This document shows positions 35,283 to 43,605 of a stretch of 64,000 bases of DNA, piece by piece. A model generated the notes under the pieces. It had not been told where the DNA came from. It saw only the letters and a list, made by a program, of their open reading frames with translations, and did no database searches. The translations under genes were made by a program, and so were the position numbers. The DNA is taken from contig JANQLQ010000023.1 of NCBI GenBank assembly GCA_028280565.1, forward strand, positions 1 to 64,000, written 5' to 3'. Position 1 is the stretch's first letter, and each line of letters opens with the position of its first letter. The DNA comes from Fulvivirga sp. (GTDB taxonomy: Bacteria; Bacteroidota; Bacteroidia; Cytophagales; Cyclobacteriaceae).

Positions 35283-35708
35283 CTAGGATACATGCTCATA
35301 ACAAATAAGCCAGTGGTCATCGGACGATTTCCATATTTGAGTAGCTTTTCTATCGAGATGGTGAATATTCCCATCTTTAAAGTGTAAAGTGCCTTTTGCT
35401 TCGATACTAGCCAGTATATGTCCTCCCAGTTCCTGCAATTCAATAGAATCGATACTTTCGATACCACCGGATTCAATAAACTCCCACGGCCCGGTAAGTA
35501 ATGGAAATATCTTGTCAAAGCCTTTTTGGCGGGTATTTAGATCTTTGTCAAGAGATTGAAAATCAGGGTCAATGATCACTAAATCGTCGCTTGCCAGGTA
35601 TAATTTCTCCATGTCATTAGCCACAAAAGGGCTTTCTTTTGTTTTATTCCAAAGATTGAAATAATCAGTACGGACTAAGTGCTCAACGGTTTTTAAGTTA
35701 TTTTTCAT
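35283..35708 (-). CDS. NTF2/SnoaL-like protein
   Basis: This 141-residue protein has the alpha-beta cone pattern: 'VEHLVRTDYFNLWNKTKESP', 'YLASDDLVIIDPDF', 'WEFIESGGIESIDSIELQEL', 'ILASIEAKGTLHFKDGN', 'RKATQIWKSSDDHWLICYEH'. This matches SnoaL/DUF4440-type domains, small cytosolic proteins often of unknown substrate. No operon partner is seen. The upstream 34975-35282 stretch on the left side is non-coding. Confidence 0.72.
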   Translation of the reverse strand: MKNNLKTVEHLVRTDYFNLWNKTKESPFVANDMEKLYLASDDLVIIDPDFQSLDKDLNTRQKGFDKIFPLLTGPWEFIESGGIESIDSIELQELGGHILASIEAKGTLHFKDGNIHHLDRKATQIWKSSDDHWLICYEHVS

Positions 35709-35891
35709 GGTGGATGATGGTTAAGATTTGAGATGAAGAATAGTGGAAAATAGCCTGTTAGCTAGAAGATTTTTAACAAAGCTAAAAACAGCCGTCTAGA
35801 ATAGAATAATCCATTTTTCGGGAAAAATGGTATTTTCTTAGGTTTTTACGTTACGTATTTTTTGCCATACGCTCCCTTCAAGACACTATTC

Positions 35892-36205
35892 GTGTTAAGT
35901 TAAGCGATGTTTTAAGATGTTTCGGGTAATGGGAGCCTGTAAATGAGCAGTTGAAGCGGGATTTCGGGGTTCTAGGTCCGGTTTTCATTTTCTTCTGCTC
36001 GCCTAAAAGAAAATGAAACAAAAGAAAAGGGCGCCAGCAACCAAGCCCATTTTCCCTTCGAAACGCGCTGTCCAGCCCCTATGGGCCGCCTGCCTACGGG
36101 CCTCAAATGATCTATCGGTTACAGGATGAGCTATATTCGATGTATTGATTAGTCGGCAATCGGCAACCTCTATTTTCTTGCCTACTGCCTTTTGCCGACG
36201 TATAA
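35892..36205. mobile_element. Composite: MITE A (copy 5) interrupted by repeat B (copy 2)
   Basis: The left end is GTGTTAAGTTAAGC (35892-35905). B begins almost immediately (about 35917). The A sequence resumes at about 36110 ('cctcaaatgatctatcgg') in the orientation of copies at 44406 and 55287 and fades near 36205 without a clear right terminal repeat. The element therefore looks like A interrupted just inside its terminal repeat by B. Confidence 0.65.
35917..36105 (+). repeat. Repeat family B, copy 2 (inside MITE A)
   Basis: It matches 19395-19600: 'tttcgggtaatggg', 'gagcagttgaagcgggattt', 'ggttctaggtccggttttca', 'aaaagaaaagggcgccagca', 'cgcgctgtccagcccc'. It differs from copy 1 mainly by an extra 'tgaaacaaaag' stretch. 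No coding content. Confidence 0.65.
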
Positions 36206-36255
36206 CATCAAGTATAATCCTTAGGAGGACGTCTTGAAAATTTTTATACTCTAAC

Positions 36256-37020
36256 TTACGATCGCAAGTAATCCTTCGGGGTCATACCCGTAAAGCACTT
36301 GAACGACTTTGTAAAATGAGCTTGGTCATAATGCCCACTGTCTAGTGAAGCCTGTGTGAATGTCGAGCTTTTGGTCAACCCTGTGGCCACAGAACGAAGC
36401 CTTACAATAGTGCAATACTTTTTGGGACTACAACCTACCACGCTGCGAAAGCGTTTTTCCAGCCGGCTTTGGCTAAGGCATAATTCACTGGATAGCGTTT
36501 TGATGCGTATATTCCCATTATGGGATTTGATGACATCGGTTGCATAGGAGACTAGCCTGTCATCCCGGGCGAGTTCAAGTCTCCTAAGAAAGAATTGGTC
36601 AATGATAGCGATACGCTGTTGATGATTTTTGGCAAAGGCCATTTTATCTTCCGTTTCATCTAAGTCTTTTCCCTTGTCAAATGCTCTTAAAGAAACACTC
36701 GATTGGAAAAATGAATGGAGAGGCACCCGGAAAAACAAAGAGGCTCCCACAGGTTTAAAATAAACCAGGATAATGCCGAAACCGGGAGAATTCTTAAACA
36801 ATCGATACCTACTCCCCATCCCGGTTAGGCAGAGCCGGTCAAGGTGAGTGTCATAGGAAGTTTCTGACAACAAAAGATCACCGCTAAACTGGAAGCCCAT
36901 AACAACGGACAGGTCGGGGATCACCCGGGATATATGGTCTTTAGCGATCTCGTTGACCGTATATTTTTCAATAAAGGGGGCCAGGGCAGGGTGTGGCAAG
37001 TAGATAGATGGTCCTGGCAT
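36256..37020 (-). CDS. AraC-family transcriptional regulator
   Basis: This 254-residue protein has an N-terminal region of the DUF6597-like type ('YLPHPALAPFIEKYTV', 'FGIILVYFKPVGASLFFRVP'). The C-terminal AraC domain is recognised from 'IKTLSSELCLSQSRLEKRFR', 'VVGCSPKKYCTIVRLR' and 'ASLDSGHYDQAHFTKSFK', closing with 'TGMTPKDYL'. The effector is unknown. Genes on either side do not share its operon, so it may act on itself or distant targets. Confidence 0.88.
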   Translation of the reverse strand: MPGPSIYLPHPALAPFIEKYTVNEIAKDHISRVIPDLSVVMGFQFSGDLLLSETSYDTHLDRLCLTGMGSRYRLFKNSPGFGIILVYFKPVGASLFFRVPLHSFFQSSVSLRAFDKGKDLDETEDKMAFAKNHQQRIAIIDQFFLRRLELARDDRLVSYATDVIKSHNGNIRIKTLSSELCLSQSRLEKRFRSVVGCSPKKYCTIVRLRSVATGLTKSSTFTQASLDSGHYDQAHFTKSFKCFTGMTPKDYLRS

Positions 37021-37644
37021 ATCCTTTTAAGATTTTTTACTAGCGTTAAGATTAGGGCTTGCGACCTGGAGCAACTGTAATTTTCGGTTCTAAGTTCTTC
37101 ATGGCACTACATTAGGTAACAATAGTAAGATCAACGTGTCCAGGGCTTTACAGGCCGTATAAAAAGTTTGATTATTTATGATAACATTTTTTCGCTATTT
37201 CATGTTCACCCGGAGAATGATTCCCAAAGAGAGAAAATGGAGAACAGTTTGTGCTCTTTGTGGTGCTGGAAAGGGCTTTTTGCCTTTTGGCATGCCGTAT
37301 GCAGAATAGAAAATAGTTAAAACAAGATAGGGAAAAGAATGAAAGGGACAGATTACAGCGCGTTTAAATGGGTCGTAGGGGCCATTTATTTTGTGCTGAT
37401 CATTATGATGATCATTGCGTTTGCTTTGTAGAGCTACTTTTTGCGCTAAACTGAGCTAAATAAATGTGTTAGGAAATCTAAGAAAACAAAAGCGGAGACT
37501 TTTAAGAGTTCCTAACGGGAATGCAGCCAAGGTCGCCATATTTTTCCACAAGAAATAGGGCAGACCCTCACACGATCCAACTACAAGTACTTAACATTAT
37601 AGAATTATGAACACATTACGGGCGGAAAACCGGCCGGCTGGGCA
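37021..37644. other. Intergenic region containing a small ORF
   Basis: Upstream region of the AraC gene. Apart from the 30-codon frame listed at 37339-37431, no gene is recognised. Confidence 0.5.
37339..37431 (+). CDS. Possible 30-residue single-pass membrane peptide
   Basis: ATG at 37339 follows 'gatagggaaaaga', a fair purine-rich ribosome site. The peptide has a short polar start and one strongly hydrophobic segment ('VVGAIYFVLIIMMIIAFAL') running to the stop. It is too short for homology-based calling. It lies alone in a non-coding stretch. It could be a genuine small membrane protein or chance. Confidence 0.35.
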   Translation: MKGTDYSAFKWVVGAIYFVLIIMMIIAFAL

Positions 37645-38280
37645 TTATTTTTTCTTTCGCTTCAGTGATTTGAAAAAATTGGCCCAGTTAAAGGGGTTTA
37701 AGAAAGGATTTACCGGGGGTCCGAAACGATTCGCTTGTGATTGGGCCCATAGCTCCTGCGAATAACGATAGTTCAGGGCTCCATCGTATGGGGTGGTTCT
37801 CATCATGAGCGCTAGCAGGTCTTCATTGTAACTACTACTGGTGATACCGTCATCCACGGGTAGATTCAGTGCGACCAGCGCTTCTTTAAAAATTTCTTCC
37901 GTCGGGAAAGGCATGATATCTACACTCTCCAGGTAAGTGACATCAGAAACTAACTCTATGATAATCGTGAGGTTATCTTTATCAGAGTCGGGCACTTTAA
38001 AATATTGCTTTTCATAGCCGATAGCACTCACTACCAGTTCATCGCCCGGAAGTACCGGCAAACTAAAATAACCTACACGGTTAGACGTTGTTCCTCTACC
38101 GGCTTTAGGCACGTAGACATGAACACCAGGAATACCAGACACACTATCTTCGCCAAGGATGATCCCAGAAAGTTGTATAATTTTTTTCTGACCTTGAGCA
38201 CAAACATGCGTATTACTTGTTAATGCTACAAAGACCATTAAAAATGAAAAAACAAATATAAACTTTGAGAAATGCTTCAA
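37645..38280 (-). CDS. Exported protein with carboxypeptidase-regulatory-like domain
   Basis: A protein of about 211 residues whose only in-frame start giving a full signal peptide is TTG 38280 (an in-frame TAA lies two codons upstream). A later ATG within the signal is possible. Residues about 35-115 form a CarboxypepD_reg-like/DUF4480-type beta domain ('LSGIILGEDSVSGIPGVHVY', 'GYFSLPVLPGDELVVSAIGY'). The C-terminal half is unassigned and ends in basic residues. In Bacteroidota such proteins are often secreted or membrane-linked partners of TonB receptors; none is adjacent. Confidence 0.72.
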   Translation of the reverse strand: MKHFSKFIFVFSFLMVFVALTSNTHVCAQGQKKIIQLSGIILGEDSVSGIPGVHVYVPKAGRGTTSNRVGYFSLPVLPGDELVVSAIGYEKQYFKVPDSDKDNLTIIIELVSDVTYLESVDIMPFPTEEIFKEALVALNLPVDDGITSSSYNEDLLALMMRTTPYDGALNYRYSQELWAQSQANRFGPPVNPFLNPFNWANFFKSLKRKKK

Positions 38281-38378
38281 GGGTTATTTAAAATATGTGC
38301 TACAGTTTTTCTAAATTATCAATACAACGGTAATAATCCTTACAATGTTCTCTATTTCTTATAAATTTGGCACTCAAC

Positions 38379-38762
38379 ATGAGACTCAAAAACTTTAGTC
38401 TGTCTATAGGTTCGCAAATTTTCAAGGCATGTTCCGATGAATCGCGATTGAGGATATTAAGCCTCGTCTTTCAAAACAAGGAAATGTGTATATCCGACCT
38501 GGAGCAAATCTTGGATTTTACCCAGACCAAAACTTCAAGGCATTTGATATATCTCAAAAATTCCGGGATGCTCACCACTCGTAAAGTGGACCAGTGGGTG
38601 TTTTATTCGCTGAAAGAAGAAGTTTACGAGATCGTAAGCCAGATTTTTCAATTTTTGTCCAAGGATCAAATCCTGAAACAAGATTACGAGGTCTTCAAAA
38701 CCATGTATTCGAACAGGGAATTAGCGCTAAATCGATTTGAAAATAAAAATTGGCAGCGCTGA
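38379..38762 (+). CDS. ArsR-family transcriptional regulator
   Basis: A protein of about 127 residues from ATG 38379; an upstream TTG is less likely. Winged helix-turn-helix pattern: 'FKACSDESRLRILSLVF', 'MCISDLEQILDFTQTKTSRH', 'LIYLKNSGMLTTRKVDQWVFY'. The metal-site motif of ArsR proper (ELCVCDL) is replaced by 'EMCISDL', with one Cys. The HAD hydrolase gene begins at the next base after its stop (overlapping context TGAATG), so they form an operon. TAAATTTG about 10 bases before the ATG resembles a -7 element. Confidence 0.88.
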   Translation: MRLKNFSLSIGSQIFKACSDESRLRILSLVFQNKEMCISDLEQILDFTQTKTSRHLIYLKNSGMLTTRKVDQWVFYSLKEEVYEIVSQIFQFLSKDQILKQDYEVFKTMYSNRELALNRFENKNWQR

Positions 38763-39458
38763 ATGAGACGGTATCGGGCGGTTTTCTTTGATTTGGACCA
38801 TACACTTTGGGACTATGAAAAGAACTCCATAGAAACGCTCACTGAATTGTACCACGAGTTTGGACTATCAAAACGTCCTAAGGTAGCACTACAAGACTTT
38901 GTTGATACATTTGACAAAGTAAACTCCAAGCTATGGGCAAATTATAATAAAGGGCATATCGATCGCCATGTGATCGCAGACCAGCGATTCAAGCGAATAT
39001 TGAATGCCTTTGATATACGTCACGATATAATGGCCCGTGAGATGTCGGAGGAGTACATTTCGCGGTGCCCTGAAAAAACCCATTTGTTTCCCTATGCCCA
39101 GCAGATGCTGCAATACCTGTATCCCCGGTACGACCTGTATATCTTAACCAACGGCTTTAATGATATACAGGATGTGAAGCTGGAACGTGCTAAGCTGAAA
39201 GGTTTTTTTAAGGGGGTGATCACCTCTGAATCTTCGGGCCACCGAAAACCATCGTCCCAGATATTCCAGTTCAGTTTGGACTTGGCGAATGTGTCTGCCG
39301 GCGAGGCTGTAATGATCGGGGATAACCTCAATGCTGACATCGCGGGTGCCCGGAACGTCAATATTGATCATATTTATTTTAATCCCGGTAAATACGATCA
39401 TGATGAGCAAGTAACCTACGAGATCGATTGTTTAAGCCAGCTTGCGAATATCCTCTGA
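38763..39458 (+). CDS. HAD-family hydrolase, YjjG-type pyrimidine nucleotidase
   Basis: This 231-residue protein has HAD motif I 'FFDLDHTLWD', motif II 'LYILTNG', motif III Lys in 'SSGHRKPSSQIF' and motif IV 'AVMIGDNLNADIAGA'. The cap region is of the YjjG type, which dephosphorylates non-canonical pyrimidine nucleotides and prevents their incorporation into DNA. It directly follows the ArsR gene. The substrate assignment is from overall family likeness. Confidence 0.85.
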   Translation: MRRYRAVFFDLDHTLWDYEKNSIETLTELYHEFGLSKRPKVALQDFVDTFDKVNSKLWANYNKGHIDRHVIADQRFKRILNAFDIRHDIMAREMSEEYISRCPEKTHLFPYAQQMLQYLYPRYDLYILTNGFNDIQDVKLERAKLKGFFKGVITSESSGHRKPSSQIFQFSLDLANVSAGEAVMIGDNLNADIAGARNVNIDHIYFNPGKYDHDEQVTYEIDCLSQLANIL

Positions 39459-39463
39459 CGGGG

Positions 39464-39496
39464 GTTGTAAAATATTGTTTTGGATAGCTACCTTTG
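39464..39496 (+). promoter_or_regulatory. Bacteroidota-type promoter for pruA (candidate)
   Basis: TACCTTTG (39489-39496) is a full match to the TAnnTTTG -7 consensus of Bacteroidota primary sigma factor. GTTG lies 21 bases upstream at the expected -33 position (39464-39467). The pruA ATG is about 37 bases downstream. Confidence 0.55.
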
Positions 39497-39533
39497 CGCA
39501 CCGAAAACGATTTAAAACTAAAATTTTGCCACT

Positions 39534-41165
39534 ATGCCAAAAGGTGTCTACCAAGTTCCTACCCCACTTAATGAGCCAGTACTGCCTTACACCCCGGGAA
39601 GCCCGGAAAAAATCGCTGTTAAAAAGGCATTAGAAGAAGCGCGCAACGAACAGCGGGACATACCAATGTACATTGGTTCTGAAGAAGTTAGGACAGGCAA
39701 TAAAAAACCCTTGTCTCCACCCCACGATCATCAGCATATCCTTGGGCATTTTCATGAAGGAGATGCGTCACATGTAGAGCAAGCCATCAATGCCGCTATG
39801 GGCGCTAAGCCCGCATGGGCAGAACTTGCATGGGAGCACAGGGCAAGCATCTTTTTAAAGGCGGCAGACCTTATTGCAGGTCCATACCGGGCAAGAATAA
39901 ATGCTGCTACGATGTTGAGCCAGTCCAAAAGTGTTTTCCAGGCAGAAATTGACTCCGCCTGCGAGCTCATCGACTTCCTGAGGTTCAATGCTTACTACAT
40001 GACCCAAATATACCGTGAGCAGCCCGGGTCAGCTCCCGGGGTTTGGAATCGCTTGGAACACCGGCCATTGGAAGGGTTCGTATTTGCTCTTACCCCTTTT
40101 AATTTTACAGCTATTGCAGGAAACCTCCCGGCCTCGGTAGCCTTAATGGGCAATACCGTCGTTTGGAAACCCGCACACACACAGGTGTATTCTGCGCAAG
40201 TCATCATGGAGGTTTTCCGGGAAGCAGGATTACCCGCCGGCGTTATTAACTTGGTCTATGTAGAAGGGCCCGTGGCGGGAGATGTAATATTCAACCATCC
40301 CGATTTTGCCGGGCTCCATTTTACAGGCAGTACCACGGTATTCAGGCACTTATGGAAAACCATAGGGGCCAACATTGAAAAATATAAAAGCTACCCCAGG
40401 ATAGTGGGGGAAACCGGGGGTAAGGACTTTATTATGGTCCACAAATCGGCAGATGCCCGTGAGGTGGCTACCGGCATTACACGCGGTGCTTTTGAGTACC
40501 AGGGACAGAAGTGTTCTGCGGCTTCCCGGGTATACCTTCCTTCTAACTTGTGGGAAGAGGTGAAAAAATATGTCCTTGAAGATCTATCAACCATTAAAAT
40601 GGGCGTGACGGAAGATTTCTCTAATTTCTTCAACGCGGTGATCGATGAAAAAGCTTTTGATAAGATTACAGGTTACATAGAAAAGGCTAAAGCCAATGAT
40701 ATGAACGAGATCGTAGCCGGTGGCGGGTACGACAAATCGAAAGGGTATTTCATTGAACCTACCGTTATCCATACCCAAGACCCCATGTCACTGACCATGT
40801 GCGAGGAGATTTTCGGTCCTGTAGTGACGATCTATGTATACCATGAAGAGCGCTTTGAAGAAACGTTGGAATTAGTCAATGATACTTCACCCTATGCGCT
40901 TACAGGCTCGATCTTTTCCAAAGACAGGTATGCCATTGACCTGGCTACGAAAAAACTGGTCAACGCCGCCGGTAATTTTTACATCAATGATAAACCTACC
41001 GGTGCGGTAGTAGGGCAGCAGCCCTTTGGTGGGGCCAGGGGCTCTGGAACAAACGACAAAGCAGGTTCTGTACTGAACTTGCTTCGGTGGGTCTCTCCCA
41101 GGACCATAAAAGAAACGTTCGTGCCTCCTACCGATTACCGATACCCGTTTTTGCAAGAAGGCTAG
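39534..41165 (+). CDS. pruA: L-glutamate gamma-semialdehyde dehydrogenase (1-pyrroline-5-carboxylate dehydrogenase)
   Basis: This 543-residue ALDH-superfamily enzyme is of the single-function P5CDH type. It oxidises L-glutamate 5-semialdehyde to glutamate with NAD, the last step of proline breakdown. The catalytic Cys is C327 in 'EYQGQKCSAASR' and the general base Glu is E293 in 'IVGETGGKDF'. 'ALTPFNFTAIAGN' forms the cofactor loop, and 'FGGARGSGTNDKAGS' is typical of P5CDH. The start 'MPKGVYQVPTPLNEPVLPY' is also characteristic. Proline dehydrogenase is not adjacent. A strong terminator follows. Confidence 0.95.
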   Translation: MPKGVYQVPTPLNEPVLPYTPGSPEKIAVKKALEEARNEQRDIPMYIGSEEVRTGNKKPLSPPHDHQHILGHFHEGDASHVEQAINAAMGAKPAWAELAWEHRASIFLKAADLIAGPYRARINAATMLSQSKSVFQAEIDSACELIDFLRFNAYYMTQIYREQPGSAPGVWNRLEHRPLEGFVFALTPFNFTAIAGNLPASVALMGNTVVWKPAHTQVYSAQVIMEVFREAGLPAGVINLVYVEGPVAGDVIFNHPDFAGLHFTGSTTVFRHLWKTIGANIEKYKSYPRIVGETGGKDFIMVHKSADAREVATGITRGAFEYQGQKCSAASRVYLPSNLWEEVKKYVLEDLSTIKMGVTEDFSNFFNAVIDEKAFDKITGYIEKAKANDMNEIVAGGGYDKSKGYFIEPTVIHTQDPMSLTMCEEIFGPVVTIYVYHEERFEETLELVNDTSPYALTGSIFSKDRYAIDLATKKLVNAAGNFYINDKPTGAVVGQQPFGGARGSGTNDKAGSVLNLLRWVSPRTIKETFVPPTDYRYPFLQEG

Positions 41166-41182
41166 ACTTAGATACCGAAGAT

Positions 41183-41220
41183 ATGGCAGGTCATTTTCGT
41201 GGTCCTGCCATTTTTATTTT
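41183..41220 (+). terminator. Intrinsic terminator after pruA
   Basis: ATGGCAGG (41183-41190) pairs with CCTGCCAT (41204-41211), followed by TTTTATTTT. This is a textbook hairpin-plus-T-tract 18 bases after the pruA stop. Confidence 0.85.
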
Positions 41221-41331
41221 AGAGCAACCAAGACCTTCGTATCAAGCGAAGCTTAAATTTTATATATTTGTGTAGGAGTGAGGCAGAGTGGTAAATGGAT
41301 CAGCATGAGATAAAACCTAATACTCGCATGT

Positions 41332-41844
41332 ATGCGCTTTTTCCCTTTGAATAAAATAAATCAATACCGTAAGGCTAGCTCAAAAGATGTTCCGGACATT
41401 GTTGATCTTAAGTTTCCTTCCGAATTAAAAGATGGGGATGCGGCTAAAAATGAGATCTTGGTTTTTGTGCTGGATGATGACCCTGATTTTATGCAGGTCT
41501 TAAATACCCATTTACTCCAATTTTCTTTTGAAAAAAATCACCTCATTTACTATTTCAAAGTAAAAAACTATGCTACCGGCAGAAGTTGTATCAAAGACCT
41601 GTCAGAAGAACCCCACGTGGTTTTGATGAACTATCATATCAATGAAGGATTAAAAAACGTTTTGACCGGTAAGCCATTGCTCGATGCCATTCTAGAGGTA
41701 CGACCAGGACAGAAAATCGTTGTTTCCAATAACTTGGAGGGAGATTTAAAAGGCGCCATGGTCCTGAGAGGATTGCGAGACGAAATAAAAAAGGATAAAG
41801 AAAGTCTTCGCGAACTAGAAAGATTCCTCCAAGACCTGGTGTAA
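41332..41844 (+). CDS. Receiver-like protein lacking the phospho-acceptor Asp (pseudo-receiver)
   Basis: A 170-residue protein. After about 38 residues, an acidic cluster D48-D50 in 'LVFVLDDDPDFMQVLNTHLL' looks like a response-regulator receiver start. 'PHVVLMNYHINEG' aligns with the phosphorylation strand, but the expected Asp is Asn (N100). The usual strand 4 Thr/Ser ('KIVVSNN') is present as Ser, while a clear strand 5 Lys is not seen. The protein has no output domain. It probably binds partners without phosphorylation, or uses another switch. The gene stands alone. Confidence 0.65.
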   Translation: MRFFPLNKINQYRKASSKDVPDIVDLKFPSELKDGDAAKNEILVFVLDDDPDFMQVLNTHLLQFSFEKNHLIYYFKVKNYATGRSCIKDLSEEPHVVLMNYHINEGLKNVLTGKPLLDAILEVRPGQKIVVSNNLEGDLKGAMVLRGLRDEIKKDKESLRELERFLQDLV

Positions 41845-42193
41845 GGTCTTTTAGAATCCAACTTACCTTTCTTCAAAGCGGTAAAGCGATCTTTTCATAA
41901 CCGTCCCGGCGAGGAAAGACCTCAAATAACATGATCTTGGGGTGAGAAAATGGAAAAAATAATCATCCTAACTCCAAGCATCCTTGAACTGGTCAGTGTT
42001 TCCAATGCGGACCCATTGAATACTACGGGGCACTGACGCTACTAGCATTTGTAATGCGGGTACCCAACGCACTCTACGATCAAGACGAACAAGTCATTAT
42101 TTTTCCGATCTCAAGTACTTGACTCCAGTTTCTTAACTTGATAAACAGAATTAGTCGTTATGCATAATATTTTTTGTATATTGAAGGTACTTT
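41845..42193. other. Intergenic region with repeat family E
   Basis: No coding sequence. It carries repeat E copy 1 (41998-42090) and then the upstream region of the sterol-desaturase-like gene. Confidence 0.5.
41998..42090 (+). repeat. Repeat family E, copy 1
   Basis: It shares 'gcggaccc', 'ggcactgacgc', 'agcatttgtaatgcgggta', 'ccaacg' and 'ctacgatcaagacgaa' in the same order with 48847-48934. The central GCATTTGTAATGC is nearly palindromic. It is about 90 bp and non-coding. Confidence 0.6.
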
Positions 42194-43468
42194 ATGGAAC
42201 AATACGCTGCGATACTGAACTACGCTATCCCCTTTTTTATGTCTTTATTGCTTATAGAGAGAGCGGTAGCATGGAAAATGGGAGCTAAGGTCATCCATAG
42301 TATGGATACATTGTCAAGCCTTAGTTCCGGTATTACAAATGTGATCAAAGACGTTTTGGGCCTGACCTTGGTGATCATTTCATACGATTGGCTGGTAGAT
42401 CATATAGCAATATTCACTATTGAAACCACGTGGTTATTGTACATTATGGCTTTCGTCGGGTTGGATTTTGCCGGTTATTGGAACCACCGGCTTTCGCACC
42501 AGGTAAACTATTTCTGGAATGTACACATCATACATCATAGCAGTGAAGAATTTAACCTGGCCTGTGCCTTGCGGCAGTCTATCTCTTCTATATTTTCTAC
42601 GCTCACCTTCTTTTTGATCCCCACCGCTTTGCTGGGAGTTCCTGCGGAGGTGATAGCGGTGGTGGCCCCGCTACATTTGTTTGCGCAGTATTGGTATCAT
42701 ACCCGGCTAATAGGAAAAATGGGCTTTTTAGAGAAGATCATCGTGACCCCCTCTCATCACCGGGTGCATCACGCTATTAACGAGGAGTACCTGGACAAAA
42801 ATATGTCCCAAATATTTATCATTTGGGATAAGCTGTTTGGCACTTTTCAAGCGGAGTTGGAGGAGGTGCCCCCGGTTTATGGCGTAAAAAGAGCTGTACG
42901 TACTTGGAACCCCATAGTGATCAACTTCATGCACCTCTGGTTGTTGATCAAAGATGCCTGGCGTACGAAAAGCTGGAAAGATAAGTTAAGAATATGGTTT
43001 ATGCCCACAGGCTGGAGACCCGGGGATGTGGCGGAAAAATATCCCGTGGATGTGATTGACAAAGTATACGATTACCAGAAGTATAATCCACAATCGTCCA
43101 TGGCATTGCACCTGTGGTGTTGGATACAATTTCTTTCAGTGTTTTTGTTGATGATGCACCTGTTCAATAACTTTTCGGTCATTGGGTTCCCGGGAGTGCT
43201 CATCTATGGACTCTTCCTTGTTTTTTGCATATTCAGCTATTCTATGCTGATGGACCGTAATCCCTACAGTGGCTGGGTTGAAATGGCCAAGGCAGTTGTA
43301 GGTATTTTATTGGCCTGGCAACAAGGAGATTGGTTTTATTTGGGTGAAATGATTCCCTTTGGAGCCTACTGGGTAATTGGGTTTTTTGTTTTGTCTGCCA
43401 TGATCACCACAATTTTTGTGAAGAAAGAATTGAGCGTTGAAACACAAAGAACAACGTCGCTAGCTTAA
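42194..43468 (+). CDS. Sterol desaturase / fatty acid hydroxylase-superfamily membrane protein
   Basis: This 424-residue polytopic membrane protein has the di-iron His clusters of the superfamily: 'YWNHRLSHQVNYFWNVHIIH' with 'HHSSEEFN', and 'TPSHHRVHHAINEEYLDKN'. These coordinate two iron atoms in an integral-membrane oxygenase. Length and C-terminal membrane segments resemble alkylglycerol monooxygenase-like members, which cleave ether lipids, but hydroxylation of a different lipid is also possible. It stands alone upstream of a DUF2461 gene. Confidence 0.9.
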   Translation: MEQYAAILNYAIPFFMSLLLIERAVAWKMGAKVIHSMDTLSSLSSGITNVIKDVLGLTLVIISYDWLVDHIAIFTIETTWLLYIMAFVGLDFAGYWNHRLSHQVNYFWNVHIIHHSSEEFNLACALRQSISSIFSTLTFFLIPTALLGVPAEVIAVVAPLHLFAQYWYHTRLIGKMGFLEKIIVTPSHHRVHHAINEEYLDKNMSQIFIIWDKLFGTFQAELEEVPPVYGVKRAVRTWNPIVINFMHLWLLIKDAWRTKSWKDKLRIWFMPTGWRPGDVAEKYPVDVIDKVYDYQKYNPQSSMALHLWCWIQFLSVFLLMMHLFNNFSVIGFPGVLIYGLFLVFCIFSYSMLMDRNPYSGWVEMAKAVVGILLAWQQGDWFYLGEMIPFGAYWVIGFFVLSAMITTIFVKKELSVETQRTTSLA

Positions 43469-43605
43469 AGCTTTATATTCAAGCTTTGCAGGCAGCAAAC
43501 TTTTCCATGTCGATTTATGGCAATGCTTCGAGGACAAAGGAAAATCAACATATTCTTTAACCTTTTTTGTAGATTCGCCGTCATTTAAAAAAACCTACAC
43601 TTACC

